Shown: in pieces, positions 21,811-30,576 of the stretch
Layout: each line of letters opens with the position of its first letter
Position numbering within the stretch: the first letter of the stretch is position 1
Source of the DNA: Candidatus Undinarchaeales archaeon
Lineage (GTDB): Archaea; SpSt-1190; JASMDC01
Direction of reading: 5' to 3'
DNA length: 35,621 bases
Assembly: GCA_030753015.1 (NCBI GenBank)
Contig: JASMDC010000036.1
Coordinates: forward strand, 1 to 35,621
Made by a program: the position numbers and the translations under genes
Notes under the pieces: model-generated
Database searches by the model: none
Seen by the model: the letters and a program-made list of their open reading frames with translations, nothing else
What the model was told of the DNA's origin: nothing

Positions 21811-22866
21811 CGTCAACTCGGGTCTGGTGCGCAGCCGAAAGTAGCCCCAAAACCGGCAGCAGCCCCTGATGCGCATCCCAAAGTAGCACCCGCCGTAGCA
21901 AAACCGGCACCGAAGCCCGCACCCAAGCCAGGGGGCGTTGACGACATCCTCGGGAACCTCGGAGGGCCTGCGCCGCCAAAAGCAGCCCCGAAGCCCGCGC
22001 CGACCCCAGGGGGTATCGACGACCTTCTAGCGGACATAGGTGGGCCTGCTCAGCCGAAGGCCTCCCCGAAACCGGCAGCAGCCGTAAAACCAGCGCCGAA
22101 GCCTGCACCGGCTCCCGGAGGTGTCGATGACCTCCTAGCGGACATAGGTGGGCCTGCTCAACCGAAGGCCGCTCCGAAGCCTGCACCGGCCCCCAGAGGT
22201 GTCGATGACCTCCTTGCGGACATAGGCGGGCCCGCTCAGCCGAAAGCAGCCCCAAAACCGGCAGCAGCTGCGGCACCGCCACCCAAGGCGGCTCCCGCGA
22301 AGCCAGGCAATCTGACGTCGGCCGTGGGAGATATACTCGGGACGACGACCCAGAGACCGCCCACCGAGCCCAAGGCTGCACCTAAGCCTGCAGGTGTCGA
22401 TGATCTCCTCGGCGAGGCAGTGACGCCAGCGGTGGCTGCAGCTCCACCGAAAGCGGCTCCCGCAAAGCCCGGCAGCCTGTCATCGGCCGTGGGAGATATA
22501 CTCGGGACGACGACCCAGAGACCGCCCACCGAACCAACAGCCGCTCCCAAGCCCACAGGTGTCGACGACCTTCTCGGCGAGCCAGCGAAACCAGCGGCGG
22601 CTACAGCTCCACCGGAAGCGGCTCCCGCAAAGCCCGGGGGTCTCGTGTCCGCTGTGAAGAACATGCTTGGCGGAGGCTCTAAAGAACCACCAGCCGAGCC
22701 CGCAGCCGCTCCAAAACCTGCAGGCGTCGATGATATCCTTGGAACCGATACCCCGAAACCCGATCCGAACGCACCAAAACCGGCAGGTATCGATGACGTC
22801 CTCGGCGGCGACGAGGCCGGCGACCTCGATGGCCTCGACGATCTCCTTGACGACCTTGACGTCTAG
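21628..22866 (+). CDS. Disordered Pro/Ala/Lys-rich protein with nine GxDDxL motifs; 5' end uncertain
   Basis: From about 21825 onward the product is clearly real: Ala/Pro/Lys-rich linkers (KAAPKPAPAP) separated by short motifs. The motif G-[VIL]-D-D-[ILV]-L occurs nine times (GVDDILGNLGG, GIDDLLADIGG, then GVDDLLADIGG twice, later GVDDLLGE, GVDDILGTD, GIDDVLGGD and GLDDLLDDLDV at the C-terminus), with three related SAVGDILG/SAVKNMLG units between. This looks like a multivalent binding protein without a folded domain. No signal peptide is seen. The frame is open from a GTG at 21628, but residues 1-65 are antisense to a protein-like minus-strand gene and look non-coding. No ATG, GTG or TTG is in frame between there and the repeats. 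Confidence 0.6.
   Translation: MADHCRLKEGLEHVWDGDAPAVGVIGLEVEPLLRFIGQHGQQYHRSALFHRLRRLHGREHHRQLGSGAQPKVAPKPAAAPDAHPKVAPAVAKPAPKPAPKPGGVDDILGNLGGPAPPKAAPKPAPTPGGIDDLLADIGGPAQPKASPKPAAAVKPAPKPAPAPGGVDDLLADIGGPAQPKAAPKPAPAPRGVDDLLADIGGPAQPKAAPKPAAAAAPPPKAAPAKPGNLTSAVGDILGTTTQRPPTEPKAAPKPAGVDDLLGEAVTPAVAAAPPKAAPAKPGSLSSAVGDILGTTTQRPPTEPTAAPKPTGVDDLLGEPAKPAAATAPPEAAPAKPGGLVSAVKNMLGGGSKEPPAEPAAAPKPAGVDDILGTDTPKPDPNAPKPAGIDDVLGGDEAGDLDGLDDLLDDLDV
21880..22800 (+). repeat. Imperfect tandem repeats coding GxDDxL units
   Basis: Segments such as GCGGACATAGGTGGGCCTGC (about 22030 and 22138, and a variant near 22217) and the pair of about 180-nt units at about 22290-22430 and 22455-22590 are near-identical copies. 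All are in frame with the Pro/Ala/Lys-rich protein, which has evolved by internal duplication. Confidence 0.75.
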
Positions 22867-22911
22867 CGGTTAGCGAGGCATTATATTACATATATACGGT
22901 CCTTTCAGCAC

Positions 22912-22919
22912 ATATATAA
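22912..22919 (+). promoter_or_regulatory. TATA box for the surface-protein operon
   Basis: ATATATAA is centred about 28 nt upstream of the ATG at 22944, so the pilin-like gene probably starts a leaderless transcript covering the next genes. Another TATA-like run (TTATATTACATATATAC) lies just upstream. Confidence 0.55.
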
Positions 22920-22943
22920 GGTTAAGCGAGAAGTACCTTGACT

Positions 22944-23825
22944 ATGAGTGGGAGGGCCGAGCGCGGGTTCATCTTCACCCTAGACGCCCTCATATCCCTC
23001 ACCATCGTAGCTCTCCTCATATCCGCTCTGGACTACGGCAATAGACCTATCCCCGACTACACGGAGCTGGAGACCTCCCGCCTGGCCAACAACCTCATGG
23101 AGGCGTGCGCAGGGCACCTTCCTGATGAGTCCTGTTCTCTCACGCTCCATGAGAGCTGTCCTTTCGAACACTGGCTCGAGAACGTGAATTCGAACATGGC
23201 GGCACGTTTAACGTACGAGACCCCCTATTTCGGTGTGTACGAGGCGGGGCTCGAACTGTTGGTACAGGACTACATCGACAATGGCTTCCCTGAGGGGGAC
23301 CTCCCCCCCATGATCACTCGCGCCGGGGAGCTGCGCGAAGAGCTACAGCGCGTGGGGAACTCGTCGCTGGTGCTCCAGCTCGAACGTCCGCTCGACTGGT
23401 CGGCCTTTACCAGGAGTGCGAAGGGGTTCAATCTCACCAACAGCGTCCTCATGGACACCATCCTCGCCCAGCACCTGACGAGCCATCACATCCAGGGCTT
23501 CAAGGACCGGGCCGATGAGATCGAGACGGAGAACGACCTCAGGTGGCTCCCGCCCCTCGAGGGTACGACGGACCAGGAGATCACCGTGCGGTTCCCCGAC
23601 GCTGATCCCTACCAGACCTCTATGCAGGGCTGCGTCAGACGTGTGGTGTCCGTGTGCGCGCTCAACTACCGGTACATCACCGCCCTGGCCGCCAACGACG
23701 GTAATCTGACCCTGGCCGAGGAGGCCGTTGCTGATGATCCGTACTGTAGGTCGATGGTGTGCCCGTACCCGGTCGTTGTCCGGCTGTGCATCTGGAACCG
23801 GTTCCTCGTGACAGGGGGTAGCTGA
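22944..23825 (+). CDS. Type IV pilin-like surface protein
   Basis: The 293-residue protein starts MSGRAERGFIFTLDALISLT, which is a short charged leader ending in Arg-Gly, then a hydrophobic helix (VALLISAL): the form of archaeal class III prepilin signals cleaved by a PibD/EppA-type peptidase. It then has an extracellular alpha/beta region with about ten cysteines and several Asn-X-Ser/Thr sequons. The protein is longer than a typical archaeal pilin, so it may be a minor pilin or adhesin. The ATG at 22944 is fixed by the TATA box; an upstream TTG would add two residues. It is followed 3 nt later by another pilin-like-headed protein. Confidence 0.7.
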   Translation: MSGRAERGFIFTLDALISLTIVALLISALDYGNRPIPDYTELETSRLANNLMEACAGHLPDESCSLTLHESCPFEHWLENVNSNMAARLTYETPYFGVYEAGLELLVQDYIDNGFPEGDLPPMITRAGELREELQRVGNSSLVLQLERPLDWSAFTRSAKGFNLTNSVLMDTILAQHLTSHHIQGFKDRADEIETENDLRWLPPLEGTTDQEITVRFPDADPYQTSMQGCVRRVVSVCALNYRYITALAANDGNLTLAEEAVADDPYCRSMVCPYPVVVRLCIWNRFLVTGGS

Positions 23826-23828
23826 GCC

Positions 23829-26066
23829 ATGAACAGGCGTCGACGTGGATTCCTTTCGGTGGTCGCCTTCCTCATGATGGTGTACACCCTCCTCGATATC
23901 CTCAACCTCTACTATGACACCCTCCGTGTGAGCCAGCAGCAGCTGGACATCGGGATGGCGCTCGACCAGATGGTCTACATCGAGTCCAATATCGCCAACA
24001 GTTACTGGGGCGTCGTGGACCAGAGCTTCGGGCTCGCGTACGGCGCCGACATGCGTGAGGGCACCAGACGGTACCCGGTAGCGGACACGCTCTTCACGAG
24101 AGAACGGTTCTTCCTACCATGCGAGATCGATGTGGACGGTCTCCTCCAGAACGCTACACGGCGGAACCTCCTGAAATGGGCCCGGGCGACGGCCGTGCTC
24201 CTGCGGTTCGAAGGTAAGGAGGTGAACATCACCGTGGACGGTGCGGACGGGGACCTGACCGACCTCGCCGACGCATTAACCTTGGAGATGGACAGGTCGG
24301 ACTGTGGAATGAACGGCTGCTGCGACATCACGTTCCCCTTCACTAACGACACTCGCGAGCCGCCCGTGTCCGACATCGATGCCCGGTACGGTGGCCATGA
24401 CCTGTGCACCGACGAGTGGCCGGGATGCCCTGCGGTGCCAACAGGCCTTCCCAGTGACTTCTGCATGGCGATCAGCCCGTGCGAGGTGTACGAGGACGCC
24501 CAGACACTGGCCCAGTACTACTCCGGGATCGGTCACTCTGCGGGGAGCCTAGCCATGTCCAACCTCTTCGGCTTCACCGCGGCCTGTCCGGACTGCATCG
24601 ACCACGCCACCGGCCAGACGCTCTCGCGGGACATCCGGTTCCCCAAGTGCCCCGAGTCGGCATCACCCGCATGCCGTGCCGTGGAGGGGTTCGCACAGAA
24701 CGTTGGCCGGGGCATGGGGCTGGCGTTCCTCTCGAGCTGCCCTTACGGGAAATGGCACGACATCACTGTGGGCGTGCCCGTGCGCAGCTACTGTTCCCGC
24801 GACTCCAGGGATGTCGACTGGCCCGGCAGTGATGAGGACAAGCGGCTGCTGGGACCATCGGTCTTCGAGGATGGCGTGGTGGACGACGAAAGAGTTGAGT
24901 CCATGGTTTGTTCGGGATATGACATCTTCGACGCCTGCGGTGGCGCCGGACTGCTCGACACACCGCGACAGACCTACGGCGGCCAACACTGCTGCCTGTG
25001 CAACGACACCTCGCCCGAGTTCACGACCACTCGCATCTGCCTTTCCTGCAACAATACGGTAGACCTGACCATGATGGACGAGCTCGATGACCAGCTCCAC
25101 CTCAATGGCACTTCATGGGACAGGGAGAGGGTGTCCTTGTTCGAGGATCCCGAGGTGGACGATACGGGCATCGTCGTGGAACGCACCTGTCGCATGACGA
25201 CCAATACCTGCAACCACTTCACCATCCGCACTTCGCTCCCGGTACGGGTCGACGTCTCCCTGGCCGATGACCTCTACCGCATCTCGTCGTCCTTCAAGAT
25301 GTCCGGCAGGCGGCGGATCGGCCGACGCTGCTCCCTCCGCCGCATCGACTGGGCGGCCATGGAAGCGGCCTGCCGCGTCCTTTCCGCGGTCCAGGAGGTG
25401 GCGCCGCCCACGATGTACCAGGTGTTCGTGGGCCTGGACGGGATCTGGACGGATTACCTCGTGAGCTCGGGCGTGCCCAACGTCGTCCTCGGCTTCAACT
25501 ACACCGATGGTTCGACCGACGTCAATGCCAGCGCTCTCGGTCCACCAGCCCTCATCGGCGCGCTCATCGAGGCGATTCTGTCCAACCGCGACGCCTTCAG
25601 CGTCGATGGCAACGACTACCATTTCATCGATGCCGCGGGATCGGCTCCTGCCGGTGTCCAGGCCCGGTGCCAGCCAGGCAACACATGTCGCTACCGCTCG
25701 CTCGAATCCGGCCTCGGAGGGGGGATCGCTGCCATGGACCCCGGTCTGCTCGCTCGGGAGGACAGTGATGACCTCCGGGCGCTCCTCGTGCGTAACGAGA
25801 CGGACAGCGATGGCGAGCAGTTCTGGGTACGCAACGATCCTGCCATCGGGTACGACGTCCTCCTCGAACCCGATTACGTGGACAACATCCTATCGCTCAC
25901 ATTCGACTCCCCGTCCCTGACCGGGCTCGGCGGAGTGGGGGCACCCGACATCCTCACGCGAGGTAAGGACTGCGAATGGACCGCAGAGAAGGAGGAGTGC
26001 ATGCGCCACATGCTCCGGATCTTCTATGGCCCGTTCTGCAGGTGGGGGGTGGACCCCGTTGGATAG
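23829..26066 (+). CDS. Large Cys-rich surface protein with pilin-like N-terminus
   Basis: The 745-residue protein starts MNRRRRGFLSVVAFLMMVYT, a basic leader with Arg-Gly followed by a hydrophobic stretch, then an amphipathic helix (TLRVSQQQLDIGMALDQMVY). The rest is a long extracellular region with more than 30 cysteines, many in pairs (CGMNGCCDI, CCLCND), and numerous Asn-X-Ser/Thr glycosylation sequons. No known domain is recognised. Its 3-nt spacing from the previous gene and the shared N-terminal design suggest they are assembled together, perhaps in a pilus-like or surface structure. Confidence 0.7.
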   Translation: MNRRRRGFLSVVAFLMMVYTLLDILNLYYDTLRVSQQQLDIGMALDQMVYIESNIANSYWGVVDQSFGLAYGADMREGTRRYPVADTLFTRERFFLPCEIDVDGLLQNATRRNLLKWARATAVLLRFEGKEVNITVDGADGDLTDLADALTLEMDRSDCGMNGCCDITFPFTNDTREPPVSDIDARYGGHDLCTDEWPGCPAVPTGLPSDFCMAISPCEVYEDAQTLAQYYSGIGHSAGSLAMSNLFGFTAACPDCIDHATGQTLSRDIRFPKCPESASPACRAVEGFAQNVGRGMGLAFLSSCPYGKWHDITVGVPVRSYCSRDSRDVDWPGSDEDKRLLGPSVFEDGVVDDERVESMVCSGYDIFDACGGAGLLDTPRQTYGGQHCCLCNDTSPEFTTTRICLSCNNTVDLTMMDELDDQLHLNGTSWDRERVSLFEDPEVDDTGIVVERTCRMTTNTCNHFTIRTSLPVRVDVSLADDLYRISSSFKMSGRRRIGRRCSLRRIDWAAMEAACRVLSAVQEVAPPTMYQVFVGLDGIWTDYLVSSGVPNVVLGFNYTDGSTDVNASALGPPALIGALIEAILSNRDAFSVDGNDYHFIDAAGSAPAGVQARCQPGNTCRYRSLESGLGGGIAAMDPGLLAREDSDDLRALLVRNETDSDGEQFWVRNDPAIGYDVLLEPDYVDNILSLTFDSPSLTGLGGVGAPDILTRGKDCEWTAEKEECMRHMLRIFYGPFCRWGVDPVG

Positions 26067-29000
26067 ACGGGTGATGCTAGTTCTAGTGCTAGTAATGGCC
26101 GTCGGAACAGCGATCTGTCCTATCGAGGGCGAACGCCGATGCTCGGGCAACTCCGTGGAGGAGTGCCAGTGCGGCATGGAGTGCGATTGGCAGGTCATCC
26201 AGACCTGTGCCTCGGGCCTCGTCTGCAGTTTCGATCGCACCGAGGTCTCCCACGAGGAGTGCGTGGACGCACCCGCACCTCATTGCGAGGAGGTGGTCGA
26301 CGCAGTCTGTACAGGCGAGCGCTGTGACGGCCTCGACCTGACGGTCAACGAGTGCCAGGGCGGCGCATGCGTCGACACCGTGCTCCAGACCTGCACTGCA
26401 GCGGGTGTGGAGAGATGCGTCGACTCAAACCGGCTGCGCACGTACGCGGGATGCGAGGACTCGGGCGACGGGACGTTGGGCTGCCTCTACTCCGGTGATG
26501 AGTTCTGCAACACCAACTCGGAGTGCTCGGGCGACCAGATCCTCATCGGGACGTGCAACGTCGACCGTTGCGAGAACACGGTGCCCGACGAGCTCTGCGA
26601 TGACCGGTGCACATCCCAACGGGACGGCGAGAGCCGGTCCTGCGACGACTCGAGCGGCGATGCCTTGTGCGTCGTGGACTCCACCGTCCGGTGCGGGGAC
26701 ACCTGCGCGGACCCGCGCAACCTCCAGCTCAAGAGCTGCGATGACACGTCGGGCGCGCCGGTGTGCGTTGTGGATACGACAGACCGCTGCGACGACCGGT
26801 GCGCCATCGATGGCGGTTACGACAAAGAGGTCCGGGAAGGATTCTGTGACGACTCGGGCCTGGACGCAGTGTGCAACGACCGGTTCCAGGAGCGGTGCGA
26901 CGACTCCTGTGACGATGACCGGCACTCCAGGTTCTGGATGTGCCAGGTTGACGGCGGCACGGGCCTCGCATCATGCATCCTCGATACATCCCGTGGCGAC
27001 GGATCGACCCCCGGAGTCGAGCATTGCGACGACCGGTGCGCCACCAGCAAGCGTATCCACGAAGGGTACTGCAGCCCCCAGACGCTCCCGTTCCAGCCCG
27101 ACGCCCAGTGCGACGACCGGTTCGATCCGGCATACAATCCGGACCCGGGCGGCCACTCGGACCTTGGTTACTGTATCGATGAGTGCTTCGATCCCCAGGC
27201 GGACGTCACCGGGTGGAGCCCTGCAGCTGATGGGCACCAGACTACTGAGAGTTTCGACCGCCAGATCCATAAGTACTACTGCCAGCTCGAGGCCGACGGC
27301 CTCGCGTCGTGCGCGGACGAGCGTGACACCGACTGCTTCGAGCAGAACTTTGCGGCACACTTCTACCACTCGCCGACCGGCTGGTCGTTCTCGTTCGCGG
27401 GCAACGACGGCCGTGTCATCCCCAGCGAAGGCATCTACTTCATGCGCTGCGAGACCGATCTGGAGGAACAACGTGACAAGCAGTGCACCTACGCCGACGT
27501 CATCCACAAGTGCGACGACTGGTGCTCCACGGACGGTACCGAGGACGGTCGGGTGCGCGACGGCGCCACCCATGAGAACTGGCTGCGTTACGCGTACAGT
27601 CCCGTGACCCCGCCGGTGCCCGCCGATCTGGACGACGTGAAGGAGGAGTTCTGCCAGCCCACGAACGTGGAATGCCAGCGGTTCGACTACTGCCTCTCGT
27701 CCGATGACCTCCAGGAGTACAGCTGCACCACCAGCGGCGGCGACCTTCCTGAAGAGTCCAAGTGTCGTCGGGATACGATCGACAGCCGGACCCCACTCGC
27801 GGATTGGGACCAGACGACCGAGGACGTGGTGACCGTTGATTACTGTCACGGGGGCGAGTGGCGCCAGTGCACGGGGCCCGGACGTCAGCGAGGTGCCGAC
27901 CCATGCTGCTCCGGTGAGATCGACGCGATCCTCAACATCACCGAGATGCGGGACGAGACTAACAGCATCGACAACTGCCGGTCGGACCCTGACGAGGTGG
28001 GGAGCAGGGCCTGTGACGACGTGCGCACCGACGTCGGTGTCACCGAGGAAAGGACGGTCACGACCAGGGACGGTCGGGATACGTTCGACGTGGACGTGGA
28101 TCCCGCCCTCGAGGTCGTGGCAACGCTCAGCGGCCACTCGGGCCGTGTGTGGGACATCCTGGCCGACGACGACCACATCCTTACCGCTTCGAACGACGAG
28201 AACGTCACGGTATGGGAGCGGGGCGGCACCTGGGCCAACCTCGCCAATCTAACGGGACACACCTCCCCGGTCATCAGACTTGCTAAGGACGCCACATCGA
28301 TTTACACGGCATCATCGGACAGCACAGTGCGTGTGTGGGAGAACGGAGGCAGCTTCACGCACAACACCACGCTCTCCCACTCGGGCGTGAACGACGTATC
28401 GGTCAACGGTGACCGCATCGCAGTGGCATGCGTCAACGGCACGGTCCAGATATGGGAGAACGGGGACGACTTCACTGCGCTCCAGACGCTCGGAGGGCAC
28501 GCGGGCGCGGTCACTGCTGTTCACATCGATCCTGACTACATCATCTCCGGTGGACAGGACTTCGCTGTTATCGTGCGGGACAGGGTCACAGGTGGTCCTT
28601 TGGCCACTCTGGTGGACCATCTCGGCATCGTGATGGAGGTATACTCCGATGGCGACTACCTCTACTCCGCCTCCCTGGACGGCACGGTCATAGTTCGTCA
28701 GCGCACACCCCCTTTCACAATCCTCACTATCCTCGAGGCCGCTACCGCGATAACCGACGTCGATGCTAGGGCGGACTACGTGTTCGCCGTCGTGGGCAAC
28801 GGTACGATCATGGTGTGGGACCGGGGCGGCACCTGGGACCCGGTCAACCTCGTGCGTAACTTGGCGAGCGGATGGGCCGTCTCATCGGATGTCGACTATA
28901 TCTACGCAACCCCGGGGAACACGGGCTCGGTCCGCATCCCCGATCTCGTCGTTGAGACCAACACGACCTTCGAGGTGAACCTCACCTCGGGCGGGAGCAT

Positions 29001-30426
29001 GCTCTCGGCCCGGTTCGAGCTGACGGGGAGCGGGGCACCGCTCCCAAGCGACATCACTCTGGACGTGGGGAGCGACGATACCGATGACTGGTCCAGAGCA
29101 GGTGTGCTATCAGGCCCGGTCACCACCGGCGACCTCTCCGCGGCATTCCAGGCCGAGCTGGACGCATGCGTCCTGCCAGAATACGAGAACTGCACGATCA
29201 ACGTTACGCTGTCGTTCCAGAACGGCGGGACCGTTGCCGTAACCGACATCGACCTGCGTGTGATGGTCTTCCGACAACCGCCCGGTGTGGAGATCCCGGG
29301 TTATGTGGCCGGACGGCTCGATAGCGATGTCACAGCGGGAGGCCGCACCCGAAATCAGGTGTGCGGGCCCTTCCCCGAGTACGACGACGCCACGGAATGC
29401 TGCATGACCTCCGCTCAGGTCCTCCAGTGCACGACGGCGATCAATACGTTCAACCTCAACGCCATCGAGGACGTTCGACCCGCTACTTGGTGCGACGATG
29501 CATGTGGGAACGTTGGCGACGTGTTCGAGCAGATGCATGACTCGTTCAAGGGCACTTTCGAATGCATGCTGAACGGCTACTGCGTCGACGTGCGTCGGGG
29601 GATGTGCTGCACCGATGCCAACTGCCACACATGTGGCCTGGACACCGACGACGCCTCCTGCGCCGACCTGTTCGATGACAAGACCTGTGGCCCGGGCGGC
29701 GACGAGTACTGCTCGCAGAAATGCTCGACCTGCTTCATCAACGCGACCGACCTTCTCATGGGGACGGTGCTCACCGAGCTGAACAACATCACCAGTCCCT
29801 TCGTGGTCGGCCACATGCGCAGGCTGGCGGACAACGCCATGTGCGACACAAACACCCGCTTCTGTCGAAGGAAGATTCTCGGTGAGCAACCCTGCACGCC
29901 GGACGGGGAGCAGCTGGACGCTATGGGCCGCAACTGGCGCAGCGACAACTGCATGTCCGGTGTGTGCGACGCTGGATGGGGGCGCTGCGACAACGAGTCC
30001 ATGCGCGGTGGCTGGTACCTTCGGGGATTGGATGCCGTACCCGCGGTCGAGCCGGAGCCAACGGACCTGTGCGATGACCTCCAGGGGAGCGGCATCATAG
30101 AAGCGATGCGCGACATGTGGTGCGGTGACCAGAACAGAGTAAACACGCTCCTCGATATCCATTTCGTGGCCAACTACACCAACGTCCCCTGCCTCCGGTG
30201 CCCCGATCTCGTGCCGCCACCCGGCGCCACCATGCCGCCCGACTACTACGGTGGAGGGGGCGATGTCGAAGAGACGGTCATCACCCAGGGTGAAACGCCC
30301 ATCCCTGAGCCAGCACCAGAAGGGCTCGGTAGCTTCAACCTCTCGCCCAACAATGCCGGGATCGATGCACTCTTCCCTGCCCTGGTGGCCGTGTTCCTCA
30401 TAGGCCTCCACCGTCTGCGCGTGTGA
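26059..30426 (+). CDS. Giant secreted Cys-rich / WD40 protein with C-terminal anchor
   Basis: At 1455 residues it starts with a signal peptide (MDRRVMLVLVLVMAVGTAIC, TTG start) preceded by GGGGGGTGG; the frame is open from an ATG at 26026, and an ATG lies at 26074. Residues about 25-680 are Cys-rich, with a recurring motif C-D-D-[RS]-C about every 40-50 residues (RCDDRCAIDGGY, HCDDRCATSK, KCDDWCSTDG). Residues about 685-965 are a WD40 propeller (ASNDENVTVWERGG, ASSDSTVRVWENGG). A beta-sandwich-like segment (about 970-1075), another Cys-rich part (about 1080-1340), a Pro-rich linker and a C-terminal hydrophobic helix (FPALVAVFLIGLHRLRV) follow. It overlaps the previous gene's stop codon by 8 nt. 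A surface adhesin or scaffold is likely. Confidence 0.85.
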   Translation: MDRRVMLVLVLVMAVGTAICPIEGERRCSGNSVEECQCGMECDWQVIQTCASGLVCSFDRTEVSHEECVDAPAPHCEEVVDAVCTGERCDGLDLTVNECQGGACVDTVLQTCTAAGVERCVDSNRLRTYAGCEDSGDGTLGCLYSGDEFCNTNSECSGDQILIGTCNVDRCENTVPDELCDDRCTSQRDGESRSCDDSSGDALCVVDSTVRCGDTCADPRNLQLKSCDDTSGAPVCVVDTTDRCDDRCAIDGGYDKEVREGFCDDSGLDAVCNDRFQERCDDSCDDDRHSRFWMCQVDGGTGLASCILDTSRGDGSTPGVEHCDDRCATSKRIHEGYCSPQTLPFQPDAQCDDRFDPAYNPDPGGHSDLGYCIDECFDPQADVTGWSPAADGHQTTESFDRQIHKYYCQLEADGLASCADERDTDCFEQNFAAHFYHSPTGWSFSFAGNDGRVIPSEGIYFMRCETDLEEQRDKQCTYADVIHKCDDWCSTDGTEDGRVRDGATHENWLRYAYSPVTPPVPADLDDVKEEFCQPTNVECQRFDYCLSSDDLQEYSCTTSGGDLPEESKCRRDTIDSRTPLADWDQTTEDVVTVDYCHGGEWRQCTGPGRQRGADPCCSGEIDAILNITEMRDETNSIDNCRSDPDEVGSRACDDVRTDVGVTEERTVTTRDGRDTFDVDVDPALEVVATLSGHSGRVWDILADDDHILTASNDENVTVWERGGTWANLANLTGHTSPVIRLAKDATSIYTASSDSTVRVWENGGSFTHNTTLSHSGVNDVSVNGDRIAVACVNGTVQIWENGDDFTALQTLGGHAGAVTAVHIDPDYIISGGQDFAVIVRDRVTGGPLATLVDHLGIVMEVYSDGDYLYSASLDGTVIVRQRTPPFTILTILEAATAITDVDARADYVFAVVGNGTIMVWDRGGTWDPVNLVRNLASGWAVSSDVDYIYATPGNTGSVRIPDLVVETNTTFEVNLTSGGSMLSARFELTGSGAPLPSDITLDVGSDDTDDWSRAGVLSGPVTTGDLSAAFQAELDACVLPEYENCTINVTLSFQNGGTVAVTDIDLRVMVFRQPPGVEIPGYVAGRLDSDVTAGGRTRNQVCGPFPEYDDATECCMTSAQVLQCTTAINTFNLNAIEDVRPATWCDDACGNVGDVFEQMHDSFKGTFECMLNGYCVDVRRGMCCTDANCHTCGLDTDDASCADLFDDKTCGPGGDEYCSQKCSTCFINATDLLMGTVLTELNNITSPFVVGHMRRLADNAMCDTNTRFCRRKILGEQPCTPDGEQLDAMGRNWRSDNCMSGVCDAGWGRCDNESMRGGWYLRGLDAVPAVEPEPTDLCDDLQGSGIIEAMRDMWCGDQNRVNTLLDIHFVANYTNVPCLRCPDLVPPPGATMPPDYYGGGGDVEETVITQGETPIPEPAPEGLGSFNLSPNNAGIDALFPALVAVFLIGLHRLRV

Positions 30427-30510
30427 GCGGTCCGGGCCATATACCGCCCATTTTGATCCTCCAAGTGAGGCCGACGTTACCCGTTCCTCTATAGATAATA
30501 TGGACGCTAG

Positions 30511-30518
30511 TATTAAAA
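30511..30518 (+). promoter_or_regulatory. TATA box for the tail-fibre-like gene
   Basis: TATTAAAA is centred about 62 nt upstream of the ATG at 30577, predicting a leader of about 35 nt that carries a strong Shine-Dalgarno, AGGAGG, at 30562-30567. This is unlike most genes in the window, which look leaderless. Confidence 0.5.
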
Positions 30519-30576
30519 CCGAAGACCGGCACATATTCTCTGTACGACGAGGTACGACTTTAGGAGGGCAATAATC

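Noticed and set aside
26971..28176. 400-residue frames on both strands inside the Cys-rich/WD40 gene
   Set aside because: They are Thr/Arg- or Val/Gly-rich shadows of a well-supported secreted protein in the main frame.
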